Of a stretch of DNA of 64,000 nt, positions 9,088 to 20,300 are shown piece by piece (the stretch's first letter is position 1; each line of letters opens with the position of its first letter). The position numbers and the translations under genes are program-made. The notes beneath the pieces are model-generated. The model did no database searches. It saw only the letters and a list, made by a program, of their open reading frames with translations, and had not been told where the DNA came from. Source of the stretch: an uncultured Aquimarina sp. (GTDB lineage: Bacteria > Bacteroidota > Bacteroidia > Flavobacteriales > Flavobacteriaceae); contig NZ_CANLYD010000024.1 of the NCBI RefSeq assembly GCF_947495315.1, forward strand, positions 25,647 through 89,646. The letters are read 5' to 3'.

Positions 9088-12000
9088 TTATTGCTTAGTA
9101 AACAGCATAGATTTTCTGAATTTTAATCCTTTTATGATTAGGACATACACGCCAGATTTAAGATTAGAAACATCCAAACCTGCTTCAGTATTTTCGATAA
9201 ATTTTTGAATCACAACCTTTCCTTGCATATCTGCAACCTCTAATGTTGATTTTTCCTGAGCAATACCTGTTACATTTAGGATATTATCACTTACCGGATT
9301 TGGGAATAGCTTAATGTTTGATAATTTATCCTGATCTACAGGTTCTTTATTATCATTACAATTAGGAGGAGTAGCAGAATTACTGAAATATATCGTAAAG
9401 CCTCCATTCTTAGAAACCATAACGAAATTAGCTCCATCCTTTGCTACCCAATAAGAACCGTCTAAACCACTAAATCCAGAATTGTTTATGGTTACTTCAG
9501 GATTACTCGTATTAAATTCAGTAGTACTAAAAGGTCTTAGGTCTACATAATAATTTGGCACACCGTTATTGGTATTCATTGCAAATTGATATAATCCATT
9601 GTATTGTGGATTCCAATTAATACTGAATTTTCTAAAATTGTTTAAAGCTGGACCTCCACTTCCTAGAACATGTACTTCGGAAAAAGATACTCCATCAAAT
9701 GCCGGTAATGCACTATTAAGTGGCGCACCAAAAGAACAGTCATTACCACCACCTGTATTTTCACTTTTCACTGTTAACGTAAAAGTAGTTTCAGCCGTAG
9801 TTCCTTCATTATCTGTAGCTACTGCTCTAAACACATGATTACCCACTGCTAAACCAGTTGTCTCTCCTGGGTTAGGTGATGTATTGTGTCCCCATTCATA
9901 AGGATCGAAATTTTCTTGTCTTACAAAACTTCCATCGATATATAGTTTTACATTATCTATAGTTCCATCACTATCTGAGGCATTTACTTTGATATAAAGA
10001 CTAGTATACCCTTCATCTACTGTTAGGTTACCGGAAGGTGTTTGAAAAGATATTGCTGGTGTTTGATTACCTCCTGTATCAGTAGATACAGAAATATTTA
10101 CATTACTGGAAGTTTTAGTCGCTCCATCATTATCTGTTGCTCTAGCAGTTAAGTTGTAATTCCCAGCTTGGGCATTATTAATTGTGTAAGAATAAGGAGC
10201 GCTGGTGTCTTCACCTAATTTCGAGCTTCCTCTAAAAAATTCTACTTTGGTTACCGATCCGTCAGGATCACTCGCATTAGCGTTGATCTGAATATTTGCT
10301 CCTGTATCAAAATTAGCACCATTAGAAGGAGAAGTAATACTTACCGAAGGGTCTTGGTTACCTCCTCCAGAACAAGGAACAATATTCCAGCTTGGGCAAG
10401 ATTCTGTTACAAAATTTGTTGTCCCATCACTGATTGGAAAATCTGGTGAATTCGGATTACGTGTATTATCCCATACGTGAATTTCTGAAGGATCTCCTTG
10501 TTTTTTTCGAGCAGTTGGGATTTCATTTGCTCTACTACCTAAATTGAAAGTATTATCAAAAATAGCATTTCTAAAACCGGTATTAAATCCTGTTCCTCGA
10601 TCTAAGAAGTCAACTCCGGCGTTAAGAATGTTAGATCCATCTCGATTAAAAGTATTGTTATACACAAAACCATACGCTCCTTTTAGGTCAATAAACGCGT
10701 CAGCACTATTTTCTCCAGAAATACCATCTGCAGAGAACGTACAATTACGAATAATTGTATTCTTCGTACCTTCTTTTACATCTACTCCTTCAGCGGTAAC
10801 ATTAGGACCAACAATACAACCATCAATCGTATTATTATTACATTCTCTTTCATATTGATCGTGTTGACCCTTATCTGATCCTACGTATAGACCTTCACCA
10901 ATTCCTGGTTTTTTAATACCAACATTATATACCCTACTATCTTTAATCAAATTAAAACTAGATCCATCTCTTAAGTGAATCCCTTCTTCTCCTAATTCTC
11001 GTACAGTTACATTTTCCAAGAGCCCACGATTGGCATTATCAAAGACAATTCCTTTAGAACCTTCTTCGAAAATGATATCTTTTATTTGCCAATAATCACC
11101 TAACATATGCAATACATAGCCATCATACTTTCCATCTTCACCTTTTAATATTGGAGGATTTGACGGATTTTGTGCTCTCATAATAATAGGGTTTGAAGCT
11201 GTACCATTCTTGTTTGATGCATATCTGGCAGCTCTTCCTCCTATATTTATTTTGTCTGGAGCTTCGTAGGTTCCAGGAGCAATTATGATCTCATCTCCTG
11301 GTTGAGCATTTTGCATTGCATTTCTGATACAAGCTACCGTATTACAATTGATCGTTCCGCTTGGATCAGGATCTACAACATCTCCTGACCAGTTCTTGAT
11401 AATATCTTTGATAAAAACCCCGGTTGACGTCAATTGATTATTCTTCAATCCGTTGATTCCTTGACCTGGCTGTACAATGGATGATCCTTCTGATTTATCG
11501 CTTACTGCCCAATTCACGTGACTTATGCCATTGTCTTTAAAAAACTGCATCCATCTTTCTGTTTCAGCAACATCTGCGTTACCGTCTCCATTAGCATTAA
11601 CTGCTCCCCATTCGGTTGCAAAGAGAGCTACTCCATTATTAAGTGCAGTTTGTGCTTTATTTCTTAAAAACTGCGTATGTGTACCAGAATAAAAATGCAG
11701 TGTATAAGCAGTATTAGGGTCATTTATAGGGTTATTCGAAGCAATATCAACATCCTGAGACCAGGTTGGTGACCCCACTATGATTAAATTATCAGGATCC
11801 TCTGATCTAATCGCTGCAATTACGGTTTCAGCATAACTTTTTACTGTAGACCATGATTGATTTATAGGTTCATTATAGATCTCGTAGATCACATTTGGTC
11901 GATTGCCATAGATAGAAGCCATCTCTTTAAAGAAATCTGCAGCTTCAGAAGTATAATCTTCCGCTTCGTGGGTATGCCAATCAATAATTACATATATCCC

Positions 12001-12387
12001 ACTTGTAATAGCCTGATCAATTACTTTGCGAATTTTATTTTTTTGAAAATTAGGACTATCTATATAACCAGTTCCTCCATCCCAGCTTTCTTTTACACCC
12101 ATAGCAACACGAATGATCGAGCTGTTCCAATCACTTGCTAGATGTGATACAGTCTCGGCATCATAGAAATCAGAGGTGTCTCCTGCATTACTCCAAAAGA
12201 GACTGTTACCCGCGAGGCTGACTTCTTGATTATTCTTGTCGACAATCCTATTGCCTTGAACTTTTAATCTTCCGTGGTTTTGGACGACCGTTTGAGCGGT
12301 TCCGCCCACCCAAATAAATAATAGCATAGCTAACCAGAATAATTGATTAGCAGAAAAATGTTTTTTGTGTGTGTAGTACATTTTCAT
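9088..12387 (-). CDS. Secreted GH5 cellulase fused to a right-handed beta-helix lyase-like domain, T9SS type A tail
   Basis: 1099 residues with an N-terminal signal segment (LFWLAMLLFIWVGGTAQ). Residues about 35-335 form a GH5 endoglucanase domain with DWHTH at 136-140, the acid/base Glu173 in YNEP and the nucleophile Glu259 in ATEWG. Residues about 345-680 form a parallel beta-helix (AQPGDEIIIAPGTY, then repeated short strands such as NNTIDGCIVG) of the kind found in pectate, alginate or chondroitinase-B lyases. Two Ig-like domains, the 127-residue module (9738 down to 9358) and a sorting domain with FPNPVSDNILNVTG follow. One polypeptide with both a hydrolase and a lyase-like fold suggests a mixed neutral/acidic glucan or a composite cell wall. 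The beta-helix activity is unproven. It is the first gene of the enzyme run. Confidence 0.85.
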   Translation of the reverse strand: MKMYYTHKKHFSANQLFWLAMLLFIWVGGTAQTVVQNHGRLKVQGNRIVDKNNQEVSLAGNSLFWSNAGDTSDFYDAETVSHLASDWNSSIIRVAMGVKESWDGGTGYIDSPNFQKNKIRKVIDQAITSGIYVIIDWHTHEAEDYTSEAADFFKEMASIYGNRPNVIYEIYNEPINQSWSTVKSYAETVIAAIRSEDPDNLIIVGSPTWSQDVDIASNNPINDPNTAYTLHFYSGTHTQFLRNKAQTALNNGVALFATEWGAVNANGDGNADVAETERWMQFFKDNGISHVNWAVSDKSEGSSIVQPGQGINGLKNNQLTSTGVFIKDIIKNWSGDVVDPDPSGTINCNTVACIRNAMQNAQPGDEIIIAPGTYEAPDKINIGGRAARYASNKNGTASNPIIMRAQNPSNPPILKGEDGKYDGYVLHMLGDYWQIKDIIFEEGSKGIVFDNANRGLLENVTVRELGEEGIHLRDGSSFNLIKDSRVYNVGIKKPGIGEGLYVGSDKGQHDQYERECNNNTIDGCIVGPNVTAEGVDVKEGTKNTIIRNCTFSADGISGENSADAFIDLKGAYGFVYNNTFNRDGSNILNAGVDFLDRGTGFNTGFRNAIFDNTFNLGSRANEIPTARKKQGDPSEIHVWDNTRNPNSPDFPISDGTTNFVTESCPSWNIVPCSGGGNQDPSVSITSPSNGANFDTGANIQINANASDPDGSVTKVEFFRGSSKLGEDTSAPYSYTINNAQAGNYNLTARATDNDGATKTSSNVNISVSTDTGGNQTPAISFQTPSGNLTVDEGYTSLYIKVNASDSDGTIDNVKLYIDGSFVRQENFDPYEWGHNTSPNPGETTGLAVGNHVFRAVATDNEGTTAETTFTLTVKSENTGGGNDCSFGAPLNSALPAFDGVSFSEVHVLGSGGPALNNFRKFSINWNPQYNGLYQFAMNTNNGVPNYYVDLRPFSTTEFNTSNPEVTINNSGFSGLDGSYWVAKDGANFVMVSKNGGFTIYFSNSATPPNCNDNKEPVDQDKLSNIKLFPNPVSDNILNVTGIAQEKSTLEVADMQGKVVIQKFIENTEAGLDVSNLKSGVYVLIIKGLKFRKSMLFTKQ

Positions 12388-12931
12388 AATTAAGTTTAAT
12401 TGTGTGTTATTTTATTATTTTCAAATCAAATGATGTACGCAACCCAAATAGTAATAACTATAATAGGTTTCTATACATACTATTTACCCAAAGAAGATAT
12501 AGGCCAAACTGTTAGCAATAGATAGTTGACAAGCCATATTGTGATTAACTCACTGAAGTTTTATGCTATGCTAAAACCCATTAAGTTAGACTAATACATC
12601 TAAGCTGGTCTATAACCATTACTAACGAGCCAGAAATTCTTCTGGTACGATCCAACATTTAAAAATGATATATCCAAATTCCGGAAGGGTGGGAGATAGA
12701 ATTTAGAAATCGATATTTACTACTTGCTTTTTTTAATACAGATTATTGGTTTCTGAAGCTATTAAAATTCATAGATTTGTTTTAATTTTTACTTAATAAT
12801 TTAATTCCCAATTTCTGATTAAAGCCTTTATTTTATTCTCCTTTTTTAATGGAGAAATCTGCAAATCTTATTATTTTACGTCCAAAAAGGGTAGTCATTT
12901 AGACGATGTTTTATTAACTAGTATTATTCGT

Positions 12932-12981
12932 TTTTAGTATATCATTCATTTATAATATTTTATTTACACGATATACTAAAA
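12932..12981. promoter_or_regulatory. 12-bp inverted repeat, possible operator or hairpin
   Basis: TTTTAGTATATC at 12932-12943 is exactly mirrored by GATATACTAAAA at 12970-12981 with 26 nt between. It is about 550 bp upstream of the GH5 gene. A role in control of the enzyme operon is a guess. Confidence 0.35.
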
Positions 12982-13002
12982 TATTTACTTATTCCTCAAC
13001 AT

Positions 13003-13021
13003 CCAAGGGGGCCTCCCTTGG
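13003..13021 (-). terminator. Short G/C-rich hairpin downstream of the sprF-like gene
   Basis: CCAAGGG (13003-13009) pairs with CCCTTGG (13015-13021) across a 5-nt loop, conspicuous in an AT-rich gap. It is about 370 bp after the stop of the sprF-like gene and has no U-tract, so a terminator role is only possible. Confidence 0.3.
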
Positions 13022-13391
13022 TAATGTAAACATTATCTATACTTAATAAATTCACTGTATCAAGATGTGTGCGAGTCATCGTAAAAGTATTATAATTTAA
13101 TCAATGTAATATTATGACTAAATAAGATTTCTATAATACACTTTTAGGGGTAAATAAATACAAAAACCTGTTTTTCAGTTAGTTAAAATATTAACAAAGA
13201 GTTAAAAAAAAGGTATTGACACACAAGCTTTACACAGATAACACATCAGTTCATCAAAATATCTTAAAACCATTAATCCTTAAATTGAGTAAAATTAAAA
13301 TCTCCGTATCTATATCCATGCTTTAGATTAGTATGCTAATCTTTAAATTTTAAACTCATAAAACACACCAAGGAATCTAACTATCTAATCA

Positions 13392-14306
13392 TTAAAATCC
13401 TTCACCTCCTCTATAGGTAAGAATAAAACCATTGGTATTATTAAAAGGAGTATCGTTGCCAAAAGCAGTGTAATTATATGCAAAACGCCAATTTTTTAAA
13501 AAATAGAGTCCTACTAGTCCATTAAATGATGAACTACTGCGATAACCAGCTCCAATCTCTATTCTATTTTTATAATTTGCAGATACATTAAAATCAAACT
13601 GAGCAGGTGCATCTGCTTCAAACTTAACCAGCATACTTGGTTGTATTCGTATTTCTTCAAATCTATTGAGGTATAATCTATAACCTCCGTATACATAATA
13701 AGGCGTTTGAATGTTTACATTCTGATCAGACGCGATACTATCAGAAAATAAATTTTGAACCGAAAATCCAATATAGAGTTTATTATGGTTATACAAAACT
13801 CCAAAACCAAAAGTTGGAACAGTTACATTCACATCATTTTCAAAATTTGGGTCCCCTTGTATATTTAATCTTGTTAGATCTTCATTAAAAAACAGTACTC
13901 CTGTAGTAAGACCAAACGATAACACATTTGGATTATAATTCCACCATCTCGCTCGATTGTAATTCTCATCCAATAATATTTTATACGCATACGATGCAAA
14001 AATTGTTGTTGCCGATGTCACTCCAATTTGATCGCTTATAAAACCTCCACTAATTCCAACATTATCATCAAATACACTTGTATTAAGAATTCCTGAGAAC
14101 GTTCTCGGGCTTCCTTCGAATTCATTTAGATAACCAAAATTACTGATACTTATTTCTGTTTCTGGATTGTATCCTGAATGAGCAGGATTAATTAACACTG
14201 GATTATAATAATAATCAGCAAAAACTGGTGTTTGCTGAGCTTGTATAGAACTATTAGTTAGTGACAAAATTAGTATTGTCAATATCAGATATATATATTT
14301 AGTCAT
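13392..14306 (-). CDS. sprF: PorP/SprF family type IX secretion outer-membrane protein
   Basis: 304 residues with a signal peptide ending near IQAQ. The N-terminus of the mature protein (FADYYYNPVLINPAHSGYNP) is the PorP/SprF signature, and the rest reads as an outer-membrane beta-barrel (VLSFGLTTGVLFF, IGFSVQNLF, LPSVHY-like turns absent, C-terminal strand GFILTYRGGEGF). SprF proteins are needed to deliver or anchor one particular large T9SS type B substrate, as SprF does for SprB in Flavobacterium. Here the partner is the giant adhesin that stops only 4 bp upstream, so the two genes are surely one operon with the adhesin first. The symbol is given by family analogy; orthology to F. johnsoniae SprF is not tested. 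Confidence 0.88.
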   Translation of the reverse strand: MTKYIYLILTILILSLTNSSIQAQQTPVFADYYYNPVLINPAHSGYNPETEISISNFGYLNEFEGSPRTFSGILNTSVFDDNVGISGGFISDQIGVTSATTIFASYAYKILLDENYNRARWWNYNPNVLSFGLTTGVLFFNEDLTRLNIQGDPNFENDVNVTVPTFGFGVLYNHNKLYIGFSVQNLFSDSIASDQNVNIQTPYYVYGGYRLYLNRFEEIRIQPSMLVKFEADAPAQFDFNVSANYKNRIEIGAGYRSSSSFNGLVGLYFLKNWRFAYNYTAFGNDTPFNNTNGFILTYRGGEGF

Positions 14307-14310
14307 AAGA

Positions 14311-17300
14311 TTATCGTTTTAAAACTAAAAAGCCTTTTAGTTTCTTTAGGGAATTACTTTCGGAGATGTTAATAGCAAAGAAATAGGTGCCTTCTGGTAA
14401 TTCACCGCCTCCCAGATTGGTCAAACGATTAGCATCTCCTCTGAAAACTCTTGATGTATTATTATATCCAGAAATTTCGAATACCATATCTCCCCAACGA
14501 TTGTAAATTGAAACGGTATTTTCAGGATGGTTTTCTATACCATCGATTTCCCAGAACTCATTTATTCCATCTCCATCAGGAGAAAATCCGTATTTAGTAT
14601 CATCCTCTATCACAATTATTGGATCTTCTGTAGTGAAACTTTCTTCAGGACATCCAGTTGCATCTCCAACAGTATTATATGGAATAATAGTTACAAAAAT
14701 TGTGGTGTTCTCTGGTAAATCACCTGATAAATCAAAAGTCGTCACATTGCCAACATCTTGGTTGTTTATAATATCTGTACCTCCAGAACTTGTACCAACC
14801 GATAATCTATATCCTGTAGCATCAGAAATGCTATTCCAACTTATATCTGTACCTACAGAAATATTGGTAGCTCCATTTGAAGGAATCGATAACATAGCAC
14901 AACTAGGAATAGTGGCTAGCGCTTCTGTAGTAAAACTTTCTTCTAAACATCCTATCGCATCACCAACAACATTATATGGAACAATAGTTACAAAAATTAC
15001 AGTATTCTCTGGCAGATCACTTGGTAAATCAAAAGTGGTAACATTTCCAACATCTTGATTATTGATAATATCTGTAGCTCCAGAACTCGTCCCTACCGTT
15101 AATCTATATCCTATAGCATCAGAAATAGAATTCCAAATTAAATCTGTATCTACTACAATATCCGTCGTACCATTTAATGGAATCGATAACGTAGTACAAC
15201 TAGGAATAGTGGCTAACGTTTCGGTAGTAAAACTTTCTTCTAAACATCCTGTAGCATTTCCAACAGCATTGTATGGAATAATAGTTACAAAAACTGTGGT
15301 GTTCTCTGGCAAATCATCTAATAGATCAAAAGTGGTAATATTTCCAACATCTTGGTTGTTTATAATATCTGTACCTCCAGAACTTGTACCAACCGATAAT
15401 CTATATCCTGTAGCATCAGAAATAGAATTCCAGGTTAAATCTGTATCTACTGCAATATCCGTCGTTGCATTTAATGGAATCGATAACGTAGTACAATTAG
15501 GAATAGTGGCTAATATTTCCGTAGCAAAACTTTCTTCTAAACATCCTGTCGCATCACCAACAGCATTGTATGGAATAATAGTTACAAAAATTACAGTATT
15601 CTCTGGCAGATCACTCGGTAAATCAAAAGTGGTCACATTGCCAACATCTTGATCATTAATAATATCAGTTGCTCCGGAACTTGTACCCACTGTTAATCTG
15701 TATCCTGTAGCATCAGAAATAGAATTCCAGGTTAAGTCTGTATCTACTGCGATATCAGTCGTACCATTTAATGGAATCGATAGCGCAGTACAACTAGGAA
15801 TGGTGGCTAAGGTTTCGGTAGTAAAACTTTCTTCTGTACATCCTGCACCATCTCCAAAACTGTTATAGGGAATAATCGTAACAAATATTTCTGTCCCCTC
15901 TGGTAAATCTGTAGGTATATCAAAAGTTGTTACATTTCCAACATCTTGATCATTGATAATATCAGTTGCTCCGAAACTTGTACCCACTGTTAATCTGTAT
16001 CCATCAGAATTAAAACTATCATTCCAAATTATATCTGTATTTATAGCTACATCCATAGCACCGTTTAATGGAATAGAAAGAGTTGTACATGGAGGAGGGT
16101 CATTTAAAGTAGACTCTCCAGTCCTAAAACTTTCTTCTCCGCAACTAATAGCATCTCCAACATCATTGTAAGGAATAATCGTTACGTAAAAAGTTCTATT
16201 TTCACTAAGATCTATAGGAAAATCATATATCGTTACATTTCCTACATCAATATTGTTAGCTATTTCAATACCACCTTGGGTAGTTCCAACAGAAACTAAA
16301 TAACCAGTTGCACTATCTACACTATTCCAGCTTAAATTTGTATCTATTGCCACATTAGTTGCTCCATTCAAAGGACCAGAAATAGTAGTACAAGAAGGAA
16401 CAACAGGAATTAACTCAGTAGTAAAACTTTCTTCTGTACATCCACTAGCATTTCCTTCTTCATTGTAAGGGATTAATGTTACAAAGATTTCAGTATCTTC
16501 TGGTAAATCATTTGTCAAATCATATGAAGTGACATTACCAACATCTTCATTATTTAGAATATCGTTTCCACCAGTAGAACTACTAATAGTCAGGAAATAA
16601 CCATCTGCATCTGCAATTGCATCCCAAGAAATATCAGTACTTATCACAACATCAATAGCACCAATTATAGGGTCTGTTAAACTTGTGCAATCTGGTACTG
16701 TAGCTGGATTTGTTGATAGAGAAAATGCTTCTGCAACACAACCCGTTGCAATGCCTTCGTCATTTCTGGGCTCAATAAGAACGGTTACGCTAGTAGAACC
16801 AACAAGTACGTTGGTAACAAATTCGTACGATTCAGTAGTAACAGTTTCATTAATTATGGTTCCACTTGGTTGAAGTGTTATGGTAAGCACGTACTCAGTA
16901 GCATACAGAACAGGATCCCAAACAAGATTTGTATTTATGGGTACATCAATATCACCGTCTTCAGGAGATGTTAGCTGTGTACATACGGGTATAGGACAAT
17001 CGCGAATATCTCCTGTGAATGTCCATCCATAGGTATCAATCATAGATTGTCTTTCATCAATACTTTCGCAGTAAAGAAGTGTTTCTGCACCCAGATTAAT
17101 ACCTGTGGTTAATGCCTGTTCTGACCACGCAATTAATGTACTATCATAATTTTCACGAGTTAACGCAGTATTATCCAACATATCTAGCATATTGTTAACA
17201 CTACTTACATTCCAATCACCTAAAAACTGATCAAATACCGTTGCTCCTTGAAACATAGATTGCATACTCACGTTTCCAATATTCCACATATTCAAAGTCT

Positions 17301-20300
17301 GGTTAAAACTTGTAGCGCCTCTGAACATATAATTCATATTTTCAACACCACTAACCCTCCAATTATTTAGTGTTTGATTAAATGAAGTAGCACCATCAAA
17401 CATATACTCCATTGTTGTTACTCCTCTTACGTTCCAACTATTTATGGTTTCATTAAAAGCGGTAGCATCTCGAAACATTCCTTCCATGGTTGTTACCGAG
17501 GCCACATTCCACGAATTCATGGTTTGATTATACGAGATAGCATTTCTAAACATTTCTTCCATAGTAGTTACAAAAGAAACATTCCATGTATCAATATTTT
17601 GATTAAATGAAGTGGCTCCGCTGAACATCTCTTGCGTATTCTGCAATTCTAGAGTATTCCAGGAATTTAATGGTTCGTCAAAAGCAATAGCTTCTTTAAA
17701 CATAGCCTGCATATTCGTTACTACTCCAACGTCCCAAGGATTCAAATTCTGATTAAATGCTGAAGCCGTTTCAAACATGGACGTCATAAGTGTAACAGAA
17801 CTTACATCCCAATTATCCAGTGGTTGATTAAATACAATTGCATCATTAAACATAAATGTCATATTAGCCACTGCGCTTACATTCCAATTATTTAAGGGTT
17901 GATCGAAACTTGAAGCATTGCTAAACATTTCCGACATATTTACCACCGAATTTACATTCCAACTGTTCAACGGTTGATTGTATGAGCTTGCAGAACGAAA
18001 CGTGCGTTGCATAGAAACGACATTGGTTACATTCCAACTATCGATATTTTGATTGAAGTCTGTCGCTCTATTAAACATAGAAGCCATTGTGGTAACATTA
18101 GAAACATTCCATTGGTCTAGAGGTTGATCAAATTGAGATGCACTAGAAAACATGCTTTGCATAGTTGTCACGTTAGAAACGTTCCAAGAATTCATTGGCT
18201 GATTATAGGTTACAGCTCTATCAAACATACTGGTCATATTCGTTACATTACCTATATTCCAACTATCTATATCTTGATTAAAAGCTTCCGCACTTTCAAA
18301 CATGCTTTCCATATTAGTAACATTAACTACATCCCAATTATCCAGAGGTTGATTAAATAACTCGGCTCTGTTAAACATTCTACCCATATCTGTAACATTG
18401 ACAACATTCCAGGAATTTAATGGAGAATTAAAAACATCCGTACCACTAAACATATAAGACATACTAGTCACATTACTTACATCCCAACCATCCAAAGACT
18501 GATCGAAACTATTCGCAGTATTAAACATGTTACTCATATTAGTAACGTTGCTTACATCCCAATTATCTAGAGGTTGATTAAAAGCATATGCTTGATAAAA
18601 CATATCACTCATATTGGTAACATTACTTACATCCCAATCGTTAATATTAGAATTCATCAACACTACTCTTCTAAACATACGTGATACATCAGTAACCTGA
18701 GTGAGATTAGGAATCTCTGTAGTGAGATATTCCATATTTTCACAGAAATAGAATGCTTGTTGCATACTTCGCCATACTTGTGTTCCCCATTGATCAAGAG
18801 AAATCAATTTAAGGTTGTCCCTATTCGAAGAACCGTGAAATGGTGCAGCATAATCACCTATAATTGATAGTGTATAAATACCTGGAGTCAAATATGTATG
18901 AATAATGTCACTAGATACATTATTATTATATTGACCATCACCCCAGTCAACTGAAAAGTCATAGGTCAAATAACCCGGATATCCAGTATTAAGTTCTAAT
19001 CTGTACTGATTAGCAGCTGTAGAATTATTATCTAAGTTTCTAGTATCTATTGTAATTTTATAAGCCTCCGGACTATTCACCCAACTTTCAACTACTGTAA
19101 AACTGATTTCAGGGCAATCAGTAGCTGGTCCTTCATCGTTATATGGAACCACTGTAACATATACTGTATCTCCTGGTGTAAATTCGTTGGTAAAATCCAA
19201 CCCTACGACATTGCCAAAATCTTGATTATCATATATTATTTGAGTAGTAGCCCCATTTTCTCTTCGGATACTTACTCTGTAACCGGTAGCGTTTGGTGCT
19301 GGAGCCCATCGTATGTCAGAATTTGCAGGCACATTAGTATCCCCATCTACTGGAGAAGTTATTTGAGTACAAAATACAAATGAACAGTTGACTATATCAC
19401 CGGTGATATTCCAGTTATGATTATCAATCAAATCCTGCCTGGCATTCCTTCCATCGCAATAATTTAGATTTGTTGCTCCAAGATTTACATTATCTAAAAC
19501 ATCTTGTCCTGCCCAACCAATCAATATGTTATCATAATTTTCTTGAGAGATCCCACTATTAGATAACATGTTACTCATGTTAGTAACACCGATAATATTC
19601 CAAGTAGCTAAATTCTGATCAAAGGCTGAAGCACCGGAAAACATAGTACTCATATTAGTTGCTGAAGCTGTATTCCATCCACTGATATCTTGATTAAAAA
19701 CCGAACTCGAAAACATATCTTGAAAATTCTCAACGTTACTCACATCCCAATTATCAAGTGGTAAATTAAACTGTGAAGCCCTAAAAAACATTGCAGACAT
19801 ATTGGTTACGTCGCTAACATTCCAAGTATCCAAAGGCTGATTAAAAACAGGAGTTTCTTGAAACATGCTCTGCATATTAGTTACGCTGCTTACGTTCCAA
19901 CTGCTTATATCTTGATTAAAAACCAATGCCTCAAGAAACATACCTCTCATATTAATGACATTAGTTACATCCCAGCCACTAATGTCTTGATTAAACTGTG
20001 AGTTTTCTCTAAACATATAGTTCATATCGGTAACGTTGCTTACATCCCATCGGTCTAAAGGTTGATTATAAATTGCTCCCCAAATCCAACCATCAAACAT
20101 GCTTGCCATATTAGTTACATTACTTACGTTCCACTCATTTAAAGGATGATCGAAAGTTCTATGTCTGTGAAACATAAATGACATATCAGTAACTTGGGAT
20201 ACATCCCAAGATTCTATGGGTTGATTAAATTGGGATTCTCTAAACATGGCAGCCATAGTTGTCACATTACTTACATCCCAATTAGCAATAGGAAAATTGA

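Larger units (their letters stand above)
12388..13391. other. 1-kb AT-rich gene-free region upstream of the enzyme operon
   Basis: No convincing reading frame or RNA gene is seen. It holds a 12-bp inverted repeat (12932-12943 with 12970-12981) and a short G/C hairpin (13003-13021). It must contain the promoter of the enzyme run, but no exact TAnnTTTG box was found on the minus strand. Confidence 0.6.

Noticed and set aside
1..12387. Complete Sus-type polysaccharide utilisation locus
   Set aside because: No SusC or SusD gene and no sugar-specific regulator is seen in the window.
14527..16171. Plus-strand frames opposite the adhesin repeats
   Set aside because: They are mirror readings of the repeat units and appear only because the repeats lack stops on that strand.
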